Origin: Typhlomys cinereus
Lineage: Eukaryota > Chordata > Mammalia > Rodentia > Platacanthomyidae
DNA length: 64,000 bases
Assembly (NCBI GenBank): GCA_023101885.1
Contig: JALPQD010000405.1
Span: 689,501 to 753,500 of the forward strand
Direction of reading: 5' to 3'
A model generated the notes under the pieces. It did not search any database and was not told the DNA's origin. It saw nothing but the letters and a program-made list of their open reading frames with translations. Below, in pieces: positions 35,712-46,694 of the stretch. Numbering within the stretch: the stretch's first letter is position 1; every line of letters starts with the position of its first letter. A program made the position numbers and the translations under genes.

Positions 35712-35751
35712 GTGATCCCTGAAAGGGGAAAGCCAGGAAAGCAGTGGCCAT
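35712..35751. repeat. 40-bp direct repeat, second copy
   Basis: Exact second copy, 379 bases downstream of the first. The absence of any mismatch in otherwise decayed DNA suggests a recent event or an assembly effect. Confidence 0.9.
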
Positions 35752-37000
35752 TTTCCTGGCTCCTTAGGAGTTACTGTTAGGGACTCGGGGAAGTCCATAG
35801 TTGCTTCAGTTTTCCTTGACCAGCTGTGCCATCTGCCAAGATGAGCTAGGGTCTTTCTGATTGTGGCTTCCCTCCTCTTTGTAGACTATACACTGGTCAA
35901 AGTCCAACCTCTGGGGTCCCCCGTGGCCCTCTGATCAAGAGGACAGGTGATTTGTCAGAGATCTAGGTGCCCCATTTTCCCTTGATATCCAGTTGACTTG
36001 GGTGAGAGACAACCTACTGGCTGTCCTTTCAGCTGATGAGCCTCATCGGTTTTGACCGATTATGATTATTGAACACCCAGAAGGTCAGTTACACAAATAC
36101 CAGACAATTAACTGGGTTTTATAATTTAGCCCTTGTATAATATTTCAGTAAAGCTTAATGAAGACAGATTTTTTTAAATAACCTTGTCTCTGTTAAGATT
36201 TGGTTTCCGAAGTAGAAATTATAAGCAGTTGTCTTGATGAAACATAAAATCTTTTGTCTTTAGGTTTTTATGGATCCATGCTTTTTTTAAGTTGCTTTTT
36301 TTTCTAGTTTTACAAACATAATGAATGATTGTCCCTGCCTCCCTTTTTCCTCCCCCCTCCTGTTTTTACGTTTTAACTTAAGTAAACAGTTTATGACATA
36401 TTTAACTTTTTTGGTTTTATTCTAATCTGCATTTGTATTCAGACCAATTCTTCACCTTAAGACAATCTTCCCATTCAAAAACCCTCTCAATTGTTTCCTT
36501 TTTTAAAAAACTCTTTTTTTAATCAAAAAGATATTGTATACCTCCTTTCTTAGTAGATAGCTTCTTTTTTTTTTTTTTTTATTTGTGGGGTTAGACCTTG
36601 TAAGCTCTGTTGGTAAGAGAGTGATGTTCCTCTTGTTCATTCTATACATCCCAGCATGCAATATAGTTTCTAAATTTATTGAGTTGAGCCAAAAATAGAT
36701 TTGTTGCAGGCATGAATTGCAGAACAAACAAATTATCATGAGCCAGCATGCGAGCAGTGTTGCGAAAAGGATGAAGCCTGAAACAAATCTTGAAAATAAA
36801 CAGAATGTAGATGGACAGAAAGAGGCAAGAATGTATTTTGGGTTGCTGTTGGATGTTAATTAGTTATGGAATAACTTTGACATAATGAATACAGTGATTA
36901 AGAGTGGAGTAATTGCATTTGAAGGGAAGAGAGACCATTGACAAAACTTTATGGTGAACAGTCATGACTTTGTGTGTTACCTAACTGACAAAGCTTAAAA

Positions 37001-37143
37001 TAAACCATGAGTCAGCAAGTTCATGCTGATTCTACATGGATGATGGACTTGATTTTACAAAGGTGTCATCAACCACCAGTACCACCATTGTGAACAACCT
37101 AGGAGGTATAAATTAGAATTCATTATTTCTCCTGGTTTCACAA
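37001..37143. repeat. Diverged repeat pair, copy 1
   Basis: Aligns with 38284-38447 through 'taaaccatg', 'gattc', 'cttgattttacaaag', 'gaacaacctag', 'aaattagaa' and 'cattatttc'. Identity is high enough to be real but clearly old. It could be an unnamed ancient repeat or a local duplication. Confidence 0.7.
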
Positions 37144-37144
37144 G

Positions 37145-38283
37145 CTATAGTAGAACCTGTGACTTTGGACTTCCAGCTCCATGAAGTGATTGATATCACC
37201 AACTACCTATAACTAAAATGGGACTAGGTGGGGAGGTGACTGTGAGCCAGAGTCTAATAAAGAAACAATTGTAAAAATCCAACTAAAAAGTTATAAGGAG
37301 AGCATAATGTACAACCAAAGGATTCATATATTACATTTTATTCATTGGACGTGAATACTTAGGGTTTTAATAAGCATGAGGTCAGGTGAACTCCATGATA
37401 ATGGACTAACTCTAGTACACTCCAAGTGAAAGTGTATTATGTCATACTTACCATATAAAAAGAATAAAATGTAAAATGTATTTTATTTTCAGAGAGTCTT
37501 TATGAAAAGACAAACAGGTTCCATAAATCGTGGGGGTAATTACAAACTTACCTGGGACACTTTTGAAAATGAAAGCACTATAAAATTACATTTTGATAAG
37601 AGCTCTCATGACGGATCATACCCAGAAGAATCATAAATAAACCCTTCAGAATTGGGTCGTCAGTTTCTGACAGCAGCATAAAGCCATCTTTCAGAGCCAG
37701 CAATTCAAACAGACCCATCTAAATCATTTCCTCTCTAAATTGTCTTCAGTAAGGATACATGAAAAACCACCAATGAGCTAACAATTATCTCCTGTTTGTC
37801 ATCTGCATGGCCTAGGTTAGGGAAATGCTACTTTAAAATTTTTTCATCTACCTGGATTTATTATGTTATTCTCTTTCAAAAATAAAGCAAATATGGATGT
37901 AATCTGTTTTTCTTTTATCTATGAATCCAGAAAAACCTAGATAATATTCATACATCAGAATCATTTATACTTTTTTTAAATATTTCAGATGACTTAGCCA
38001 GTTAGTCATGTATTTAATAAACTGATAGAATCAACTTTAGCCCACCTATTAATTTCTGTCATACTTTATGAAACAACTGTATTGCATAATTAATTAAATG
38101 ATAAACCTGCAAATTATCAACTGGCTCATATAACAATTCCATATTAATGATGCAGCTGATGGAAATAAGTATCAATAACCTAAAAGACACATCATGCTGG
38201 GGACAAAGGTGGCATTTTACATTTTTATTAACACTTGTAATTTTCTCCCGCTTGATTTCTTTTAGGCCAAGCCCAATTTCTTC
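37145..38283. other. Unannotated DNA
   Basis: No gene. The stretch 37600-37830 looks unique and moderately mixed in composition, a possible conserved noncoding element. Confidence 0.45.
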
Positions 38284-38447
38284 TAAACCATGGGTCAGTG
38301 AGCTCATACTGATTCTCATATGAATGATAGGCTTGATTTTACAAAGATATTACCAACTACCAATACTTAGGTATAGTTACCATAACATTGAACAACCTAG
38401 ACCAGAACAATGTAAATTAGAACACATTATTTCCCTTAATTTCGCTA
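38284..38447. repeat. Diverged repeat pair, copy 2
   Basis: Second member of the pair at 37001-37143, same orientation, 1.28 kb downstream, with a 15-20 base insertion around 38375. Confidence 0.7.
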
Positions 38448-38449
38448 AG

Positions 38450-40430
38450 ACAATCCTAATATTATCAATATTGTGTATACTTGCAAAGTATTCTATCTTA
38501 AGTGTTATTAATATAGTACTAACAAAATTACCTAAGATGCAAGCAAAATATTTTTAGATGTGTTATCTTTCCTTGTTTAGCATCATGAAAAGAATATACT
38601 ATGTGTTTCAATTAAAACAATTTCAGTAAGGTAAAGTTTGTACTTAGTAAGCATTCTTACAAACAAATATAAGTTTGAGAAGAACCAGGCTTTACAGAAC
38701 ATAATGCATAACATAACCACTTCAGAGCTTTTCTGCATCCTCCAAATGAAAACAGTATTATACTAATAAATCATAAGAAGCTTCTATTAGCTCGATAAGT
38801 ACATCTAGAATACAAGGTAGGAAAGGATTTGTTTAAATGCTTTAAATATATCCTTATGCTGTTCTAATAATGTTAAATTGCATCTTCATTTTTAAGGATT
38901 TTAGTTAGAATTTAAATTATTTGAAAATATTAATAACAGCTTACAGCAGGTAAGCTATAAAATAACACTGGATGCTGTCTATTTAGTTTCTGGTTGAAAA
39001 AGCACAGCAGTACTTTAGTTCATTACCTTTGAAAAAAACAGTAACAAGATAATACAGCTGCCTCTGATTAAGATGTAAATTCTTTCTAATTAGAATGTAA
39101 ATTCTTACATTTAAATGAAGACATCAATTGTCAGGATGCCATATGATATCTTACTCCACCTTGCCTGAATGAAGCCTAGCTGCTCATCTCCTGCACTAAA
39201 ATAGTTCTGCAGTCCTTTTGTTCCCTGATTCTTGTAATATTCTCTCTTCATGTTCCCTCTTCACATTGCTTTTGTTTGTTTTCCCCTTGCATCTGATATT
39301 GTTGTGCCTTGGGATTTTGCAGAAATTTGGAATGAAAATTGAGTTCAGTCAGTGCCAGTATTTGCTTGTGCCTCAATTACTTCTGCTGAATTTTCCTCAA
39401 TGCAAATCAGGCAGGTTGCATAAAGTGGTGCATGTATTTGAAATAATTAATTTTCCGTAAAATGATGGATCAAGTCCAATCAACCTTCATGAAATCTAAA
39501 TAATAGAATGGAGAATTAGAAATTAATTAACATTTTTGTTGTTAATACTTTATAGTATAAACTAGCAATAGTTAAGTTTTAGTGTTGATTCTAACTTTTT
39601 GTTTAATAAATGTTAATGAAAACCTTCTGTCTCAATCATTCTTGCCAGAAATATGTGAACAAGAAACCATGTTCCAATAAAACTGGAGCAAAGATTTCCA
39701 AGTTCAAAGACTATATAAGCAATCCATGAAAGTTTTCTCTTGAATAATATACATCAATTTATAGAAATCTTTGTGCTAAATGAGACCCTTTGATTGTAAT
39801 CGTGTTTTTTTCATATCATGTTTCTTCTATCTCATGAGATAAAATCTTAGAGGAAAACCAGTTCATCAATGTTGTAGTGATAGGGAAGGAGAAACTTAGA
39901 AACTGAGAGAATGATTTAGAGATGGAAGAATATCTCCATCATTTGATTCATTTGGTTGGTTGATAGTATTTATTTTAGAAAATTTTAAACATATCTTAAA
40001 ATAGAGGATATTTTAATAAAAGCAATAAACCCATTAATCCTCATTGCTCATCAAGAAGCTAACAGGGAAACAATACATGCAAACTTGAAATAATAATGAA
40101 TAATATGCAAATGATGGAGAATAGCACAGGGGCTAAGATGTAGTTAGAGCTTGTGGATTGAATGTGTAATGGAGGTCAGTTTTTGCTGAGTGGGCAGAGA
40201 AGGAAAATAAGCAAAAGTTGCAGGCAGAATGGTGATACTAAAATTTAGGAGGATGGGCAGGGTTCTGTGACAGCACAGAACCAACTGGTACATTTTAATT
40301 ACAGACTTTGTTTTAGATGTAAAAATATTTAAATTTGAAAACCCAGCAATAGATTTTGATGCTAATTAACCTAGTGGGCATTATAATGACAGTATTAGAA
40401 ATACATTCTACTCACCCAAAGAATTTCTAA
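38450..40430. other. Unannotated AT-rich DNA, few repeats
   Basis: About 2 kb with no recognisable repeat or gene. 38930-39460 has several TAAT-type motifs ('tctaattagaatgtaaat' repeated near 39070-39105) and could be a conserved noncoding or regulatory element; this is not shown. Confidence 0.45.
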
Positions 40431-40433
40431 TGT

Positions 40434-40548
40434 TGGCTAGATGTGGTGGATCATGCATGACTCAGGAGACTGGGGAAGATTACCTGAGTTCACAGTCAAC
40501 CTAGGCTGCAGAGTGGCTAAGTTCTAGGCCATCTCAGAAAAATGTCCC
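40434..40548 (+). repeat. B1-like SINE
   Basis: 'ggctagatgtggtggatcat', 'gactcaggagactgggg', 'aacctaggctgcagag' and 'ggccatctcag' follow B1 order. Diverged. Confidence 0.65.
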
Positions 40549-40789
40549 TTCTGTTATAAGTAAAATTCTTTTTCAGCTCTACTCTTATTATGTACACAAA
40601 TAAGACATTCCTAGTGACTAAAGTAGGAGTTACAAAGATTATTTCTATCTCAACTAATTAAAAATAAATGTTAATAATGTCATAAAATGATGTTTACTAT
40701 ATTTCATCTTACTTGACTTCTAGACGTAATACAACTAAGAAAATATCTGTTGTTATTCATACTGTAATTTCTTTAAAAAATTCCAAATT

Positions 40790-41232
40790 TGTGTTATTAT
40801 TGCTCCAGTTCTTGATTCTCCCTTCTGCTCCTCTTTCACTTTTTTTTAAATATTTATTCAGAGGAAGAAAGAAAAGTCACAGGCTTGCATGCCAGGGTTC
40901 ATGGGTAGAGATCAGAGACAGCCTTTAGGAAGTCATCTCTCTCCTCCCACCACATGGTCTTCTGGAGATTGAACTTAGGTAGCCAGGTTCTCAGCAGTCC
41001 CCTTGCCTGACCTACTACACTGGCCCCACCTCTCTCTGACTTTTAAGGCCCCTTGTGATTGCTCTAGATCCACTCACATATCATCTTCCTATTTTAGGCT
41101 CAACTATTAATGAACTTAATTCTATCTATAACCCTAATTATACTTCACATATACCATGTAGCATATTACAGATTTGAAAGATTATGTTGAAAACATCTTT
41201 AGGAGACTATTCTGCTGCAATTCATTTCTTTT
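40790..41232 (-). repeat. MLT1-type LTR split by a SINE
   Basis: The left part (about 40800-40837) and the right part (41031-41232) form one reversed MLT1-class LTR. Landmarks on the right are 'gacttttaaggccccttgtg', 'cttcctattttaggctcaac', 'taaccctaattatac' and 'aacatctttaggagactatt'. A B2-like SINE at 40838-41030 interrupts it. Confidence 0.7.
40838..41030 (-). repeat. B2-superfamily SINE inserted in MLT1
   Basis: Tail 'tttaaatatttattcagagg', body 'gggtagagatcagagacagc', reversed B box 'gattgaacttaggtagcc' and reversed head up to 'ctacactggcccc'. Related flanks, 'cctctttcactttt' before and 'cctctctctgactttt' after, look like a decayed target-site duplication. Confidence 0.65.
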
Positions 41233-41379
41233 TATATTTTCATATCAGTAACTACTTTAAAAGACAGTTGTAGACTAAACACAGCATTTGACGACTATTA
41301 CACAACCATGTGTCAACATTTTTCCAAACATGCTATGGTCAGTCATCATAAGCTGAGTATTTGGAACACTGAAGCAAGA

Positions 41380-41590
41380 AGTCCCATATTCAAGTCCAGC
41401 ATGGCCTAAGTAGTGAGTTCCAGGGCAGTCTCCATTCTATAGCAAGTTCCTGTCTCTAAAAAGCAAAAGCAAGCCAAACATAATGCCACATGCCTATAAT
41501 TATAATATTAGCATCTGGGAGATAGAAGTAGGGGGTCAGAAATTCAAAGACTTCCTGGACTATATGAGAGCCTGTCTCATAAAAAAATCA
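41380..41590 (+). repeat. Two tandem B1-like SINE fragments
   Basis: First unit ends 'gttcctgtctctaaaaagca' (about 41445-41466); the second runs from 'gccaaacataatgccacatg' to 'gagcctgtctcat'. Both have the B1 right half. Confidence 0.6.
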
Positions 41591-41594
41591 ATGT

Positions 41595-43985
41595 ATAAGA
41601 TTAAAAAGTAAAATCCCTTGTATAGATATGTTCAGAAGTTGTGTTTCAAAACAGGGACTAGGAAGGCAGCATTATTGATTACTTATTATGTGGTGGAAAC
41701 TTTAATAAGCATTTTCCCATTTTATCGCCTTCTTCTCTGTTAATATCTCTGTAAAGAGTTTTATGTCCCTTTAAATGACAAAGGAACTGAAGCTGGAAAT
41801 CCTTGGGTTAATTCCAAGCAATTTATAGACAGCCCACTGTCTTCATACTATACCACACTGAATTCTGGGTAATGCTAGTTGTTATCCATCAGAAGGGGCA
41901 TTTTTCTTTGGCTAAGATCAATCATTTAAAGTGTTGTAGAGTAAACAAATATAAGACATGATTTCTCTCTTCGGGGAGATTATAGCCTAATACAAGACAA
42001 AAGGGAAAACACATGGGAAAGTAGGACAACATAGTCTTCGAAAACATGATTCTAGAGTCACACAGCCTTGGGTGGGAATCTATTAAGCCTTTACAATGTC
42101 CATGTAAGCCTAGGTTTCCTTTCCTGCCTCACAGGGTTATTACAAAGATTAACTCTCCATTAAGCCACTTAGCCCAGAATCTGGCACATAGAAAGCACTC
42201 AGTAAATGGTAACTGCTATGATTGTATAAATTCAAACAATACAGGGGCCAAGTTAATGATTCTCCAGTCGAAGGGTGCAGGTTTTCTGCAAAAGAGCTAC
42301 TTGTAAAGCCAGTGGTTTTATGGTACAGTTGCAGGTATATTGTTGCAGTTTTTGTGTTTATGTGTATCATGGGCAGTTTTTCAGTGTAGTAATTAAGTAT
42401 ACTTGATCTGAGAAAAATATCCACTTTTGAATTCTGTCTGCTCATTCACTTATTTGTGCCTCAAGATTTCTTAAGATATAAAATAGAAGTAAATGTGTTC
42501 CCTATATTATAGAGCTGGTTGAAAGGATTAAATGAATATGCAAAATGTTTGGAAGAGTGTCTAATATGTAATAAGTGCCACATGTTACAAAGGACTCACC
42601 TACATAGCCCATCTTCAGTGATGACTGTGTACTGCGTAGCTGATAGTCACTATAGCAAATGCGTGCGATCTCAGTTTCTTCAAGCAATACAGGTGATTTG
42701 CATAGCTAGGCATTCCGTAGATATCCAGTGTGGATCATATGGATTAGAATATATTCTCCATTCCTGTAATATAGACAGTTAGCATTATTATATAGCTGGA
42801 AGTAATGGACAAAAGGCAAATGTGGATGAAATAAAAATTAAGTGCTAAAATGGGGACAAAGGAAAAGTCACTCTGGATCGTATCATCTTACTAGAGAACT
42901 TTGGACTCAATAAAGTAGGCCTGGAGTGATTTTATTGATGAGTGAAATGATGGACATGTCTGAACATATGAAACTGTCCAGACCTGTAGTCTTATGCATT
43001 TTTTCTTCTAGTCTTCCCTATAATTCCATGAGCTTATGGTATGTGTGACCTTTTCGTTCATTTTTCCTTTTTATTTCTGCTCAGTTAAGAAGTCTGGGTA
43101 TAAAGACTAGAAGAAAAGATAAAGGAACTGAAGAGATAGGAATCTGTGCATGGGATTCAAAGGTTTCTGAAACTTGGATAGAAGAGAAATTTGCAGCATT
43201 GGTTTCGCTCACTTCCCACTGTAATTCTTCACTTTCTTGATAATGAATGTAGGCTTCAAACCCCAGCAACATTAGCAGTAATCATGCTGTCAGTCAGCCA
43301 AAGATGTTTTAATAAGACGAGTTGATACAAGTGTCTCAAAATATTACTAATTTTATTTCCTTTGATAGATAATACGTTCACTGCTATTTTTAATGATTAA
43401 TTTAAAAGGGTAGGTAGCTTACTTATTCTATCAAAAAAACACTTTATTATTTGGTAACATTTTGGTGCAATGTTTCCTTTGTACTCTAGTGTATTTTATC
43501 TTAAGCATTCAAAAGCACTACTCTGAAAAAAAAAGATTCATAGGCCTTCCCACATGACTATAGGAGTCCATGGTGCTAGAATAATGCTTCTGTTGGTGGA
43601 TTTAGGAATATATTGTTTTTGGTAGCCATATTCACAGTTGGGTCATTTTGAGCTTACAAGTAACTATAATCCTTCTTTCACATGTTAAGTTATATTTATT
43701 TTCTAATATACACAGGTAGCATTGTTACCAGTCAATAGCTAGAAATGACAAATACTGAGATTCTTAGAGCATAAAATATATGCCTGCCTGAATATATAGC
43801 ATAACATTAAACCATATTTACCAAGATATTTTCTGTATACAGATATATCTGCTAAAAAAATTATATTTCTTTTCAACATGTCATGTTTTATAAGATGGTA
43901 GAAAGAACATTTCAGGTACTGCTCTGTATTAAATGATATAAAACAATCATTTTTACTGTTTGGATAGAGCTCTGGGAACCTCCTC
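41595..43985. other. Unannotated DNA
   Basis: About 2.4 kb without a supported gene. 41990-42310 and 42480-42780 look unique; ORFs of 61-98 residues overlap on both strands and show no family. Confidence 0.5.
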
Positions 43986-43989
43986 CTTG

Positions 43990-44440
43990 GAGGCTCTGTT
44001 CATGACTCCTCGACCCAAAGCTGAGCAGATTTGATGGCTAAAGGTTGGCACAAAGCAGAAGCATATTCAGTCAACACCTAGCGGATCTTATTCAGCTGTG
44101 CCCTGAGGAGAACCAATACACAGCCTTTCCTGATGGCACAGTGGTTCAGAGCTCTCCAAGCAGGCATCCTTGCCGTGTCCCACCCTCACAGGTGGTGACA
44201 TGTCACATCTGCAGGACTCTGCTGACTGAAGTAGTCACAGACCCATCCAGATTCAGGAGGAGGAGAATGAAACCTTGCTGCTCAGTGGTGGAGCAGCAAG
44301 GCCCCATGGTTCAAGAGGATGTGAAGCAGGGAATACTTAGCTGAAACTTGCCCCTCCCAGGAGTTGTGCACCTGAGCTGTTGGAAATAGTTGGAAATACT
44401 TGGTCCTACAGCCTGAAATGGCAGTTAGGGGATAATTGGA
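43990..44440. repeat. Probable ancient interspersed repeat, family unknown
   Basis: The block 'ggtggtgacatgtcacatct', 'tctgctgactgaagtagtca' and 'acagacccatccagattcag' has the feel of an old mammalian repeat, which I cannot name. A 99-residue plus-strand ORF at 44045-44344 lies on it and is probably chance. Confidence 0.35.
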
Positions 44441-44452
44441 GATGAGGGCTGG

Positions 44453-44765
44453 TGTTGCAGTTACTCTTTTCTGTTTCTGTGAGACACCACTGAGACTCAG
44501 TCAACTTAAGGAAAAAGGGGAGATTTATTGGACTTACAGTACAATCCATTATGACTGGCAGAAGCTAGAGGCGGCTAGGGTCACTGCAGACATCATGGAG
44601 GCCAAGAGAGATCAGCTGCAGACTGTAAGAATAGACTGCAATGGAAGCAAAGTGGGGCTAACCAACCTCAAGGCCCACCCTTTGTGACATGCCTTCCTCC
44701 ATCAAGGTTCTACCTCCTAGAGGCACCATGACCTTCCCAAACACTAGCATCACCTAAGGAAATTC
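44453..44765 (-). repeat. Rodent LTR-like repeat
   Basis: Plus-strand order 'gagacaccactgagactcag', 'gagatttattggacttacag', 'cctcaaggcccaccctttgt', 'cttcctccatcaaggttcta' and 'cctcctagaggcaccatg' parallels a common rodent LTR-type repeat in reverse. An 83-residue ORF here is incidental. Confidence 0.6.
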
Positions 44766-44772
44766 AAGGCAT

Positions 44773-44945
44773 GAGAGCTGGCAAGGTGGCTTAGTGCCTA
44801 AAGATGCTTGTCATAGAAGCCTAAAACCTGAGACGATCCCTGGAGTCTACACGGTAGAAAGAGAAGACCAACTGAGGTTGTCCACTCACACATACACACA
44901 TATACACACACACACCATGACACATGCATGTCCAGACACATCCAC
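44773..44945 (+). repeat. Old B2-superfamily SINE
   Basis: Head 'agctggcaaggtggcttagt', B-box area 'gagacgatccctggagtc', body 'agagaagaccaactgagg', and CA-rich tail (44885-44925). Confidence 0.7.
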
Positions 44946-45187
44946 TTAAAAACATTGTAGATGAATTTTGTCTTTATAACTCAGGTTTGGCTGCAATCTA
45001 GAATTATACATCTATTATTCTAAAAATAACAGTTATTTTAGGATTGGAAGAAGGACCTCTTCCAAATTGAAGTTTTAGATTGCTCCAAAACATATCTGAT
45101 TGTCAGCAGATACATGAAAGCCAAAGATATTGTCTTATACATATAATGACAAAGGAAAAAAATGCTGCATATCTTCCTTCTTCGCTA

Positions 45188-45660
45188 AGTTTTTCTGTGT
45201 GTGTTTGTGTTCATGTTTGTGTATATGCACATATGTATGCATGTGTAGGCCAAAGGTTGTAGCCTTGTCTTCCCTGGTCACATTCCATCCTTTGTTGTGG
45301 TGGAGAGTTGTACAGGTGCCTAAGCACACATACCGAGGTCAGAGTACAACCTGTGGTGGTGTCCTCGCCTGGAACGTGGTTTTGATACAGGATCTCTTTT
45401 GCTGCATAAGCCTTACTAGCTAGTCCACATGCTTCTGGGGATTCTCTTGTCTTTGCCTCCTATCTCACCACACAAGCAATGGGATTAACTCCTCCACACC
45501 CAACTTTACGTGGGGTCTTAAGGACCCAGACTCAGGCCCTCATGCTTGCAGAGTAAATGCTTTACCTCCTGAACTCGTTCCCCAGTTTCTCTACCTTGTT
45601 CTTTGAAACAGGATCTCACAGTGAACCTGGAACTACACTCCAGCTTTAGAGTGCCCTGAT
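45188..45660 (-). repeat. B4-like composite SINE plus B1-like fragment
   Basis: Plus strand: GT-rich start (45195-45250), 'aggccaaaggttgtagcc', 'cttttgctgcataagccttac', 'ttgtctttgcctcctatctc', 'agcaatgggattaac', 'agactcaggccctcatgctt', 'ctttacctcctgaactc'. A further B1-like reversed piece follows at 45600-45660. Confidence 0.6.
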
Positions 45661-45841
45661 TTTTTTTTGTTTTGTAGGTACAGAGCATCCAAACTCAGTT
45701 CCTCATGTTTATACAAGTACTTACTAAAAACTGATACTTCAGTCCCTTTCTCATAAAGAAAAATAAAGTTCTAGATAATTAGATACAAGCTGAAGTGGCT
45801 ACAAGTAAGGTGCACCTAACTTTAAGGTTTACCAGTAAGGT

Positions 45842-45893
45842 GATGGATGGATGAAGGACAGATGGACGGATGGACCGATGGATGGATGGATGG
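45842..45893. repeat. Imperfect (GATG)n microsatellite
   Basis: About twelve GATG units with GACG/GACC variants. Confidence 0.9.
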
Positions 45894-46090
45894 TCAAATG
45901 TTACGATGTTTAAGGAGTTAATGAAACAAATATAGAGGAAGGTCATTGTACAGTCGAAGTGATATTTATAGCACGGATCTTGTAAAAAACATCAGCTCTT
46001 TCTAGATTTGTAAATTCTCAAGATAACTGTTGTTGAAAGAATCATAGTGAGATCTCCTTTAGACCATCAGAAGGATGGCTTTTTAATGTT

Positions 46091-46195
46091 TGGACTGAAT
46101 GACATGGTGCACACCTACAACCCCAACATTAAGAAGGCAGAGACAGGAGGATCTCTCAATTCACTAAGCTACATAGTGAACCGTCTGTAGTTCTG
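46091..46195 (+). repeat. B1-like SINE
   Basis: 'gacatggtgcacacctacaa', 'ccccaacattaagaaggcag' and 'agacaggaggatctctc' are typical B1 left-domain segments. The 3' end is degraded. Confidence 0.75.
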
Positions 46196-46492
46196 ATGAA
46201 GTGAAGTTATGCTGACAAGCACTTAACCCATTTTTATTCAAGTAATTGGATAATGACCTACTAATGGAAAAGGCAGGAGGAAAGAGTTAGGCACAAAACT
46301 GCTCCACAGTTTCTGTGACTGTAGAGTAAAACCTCTGAGACAAATAATTATAATTAGCACAGTCTTGCTATTGGAAAAACTGAGATTCTAAGCTTGCTGT
46401 GTAAACAGTACATTCTCCATTTTAAGTGTTATTTGCCCTATGAAAATCTTGAACCTCTTTTTTTCTTCCTAGGCAGTGACTGTTTTCTTAGT

Positions 46493-46690
46493 TATTCCTT
46501 CCTTCCTTCCTTCCTTCCTTCCTTCCTTCCTTCCTTCCTTCCTTCCTTCCTTCCTTCCACCCTTCCTTCCTTCCTTCCTTCCTTCCACCCTTCCTTCCAC
46601 CCTTCCTTCCACCCTTCCTTCCACCCTTCCTTCCTTCCTTCCTTCCTTCCTTCCTTCCTTCCTTCCTTCCTTCCTTCCTTCCTCCTTCCA
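46493..46690. repeat. (TTCC)n array with TTCCACCC variant units
   Basis: About 198 bases of TTCC tetramers. A central block (46557-46630) has regularly placed CCACCC interruptions forming a higher-order 12-base unit, flanked by pure TTCC runs. The pyrimidine/purine strand asymmetry is nearly complete, which favours triplex (H-DNA) structure in vitro. ORFs in it (poly Leu-Pro-Ser-Phe and Lys-Glu-Gly-Arg) are artefacts. Confidence 0.97.
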
Positions 46691-46694
46691 CCTA

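Larger units (their letters stand above)
35000..36999. other. Unannotated DNA
   Basis: Two kilobases without a gene. An exact 40-bp direct repeat (35333-35372 and 35712-35751) lies inside. A pyrimidine-rich patch at 36335-36362 resembles a reversed L1 polypurine tract but has no other support. T runs at 36294-36303 and 36564-36580. Confidence 0.5.
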
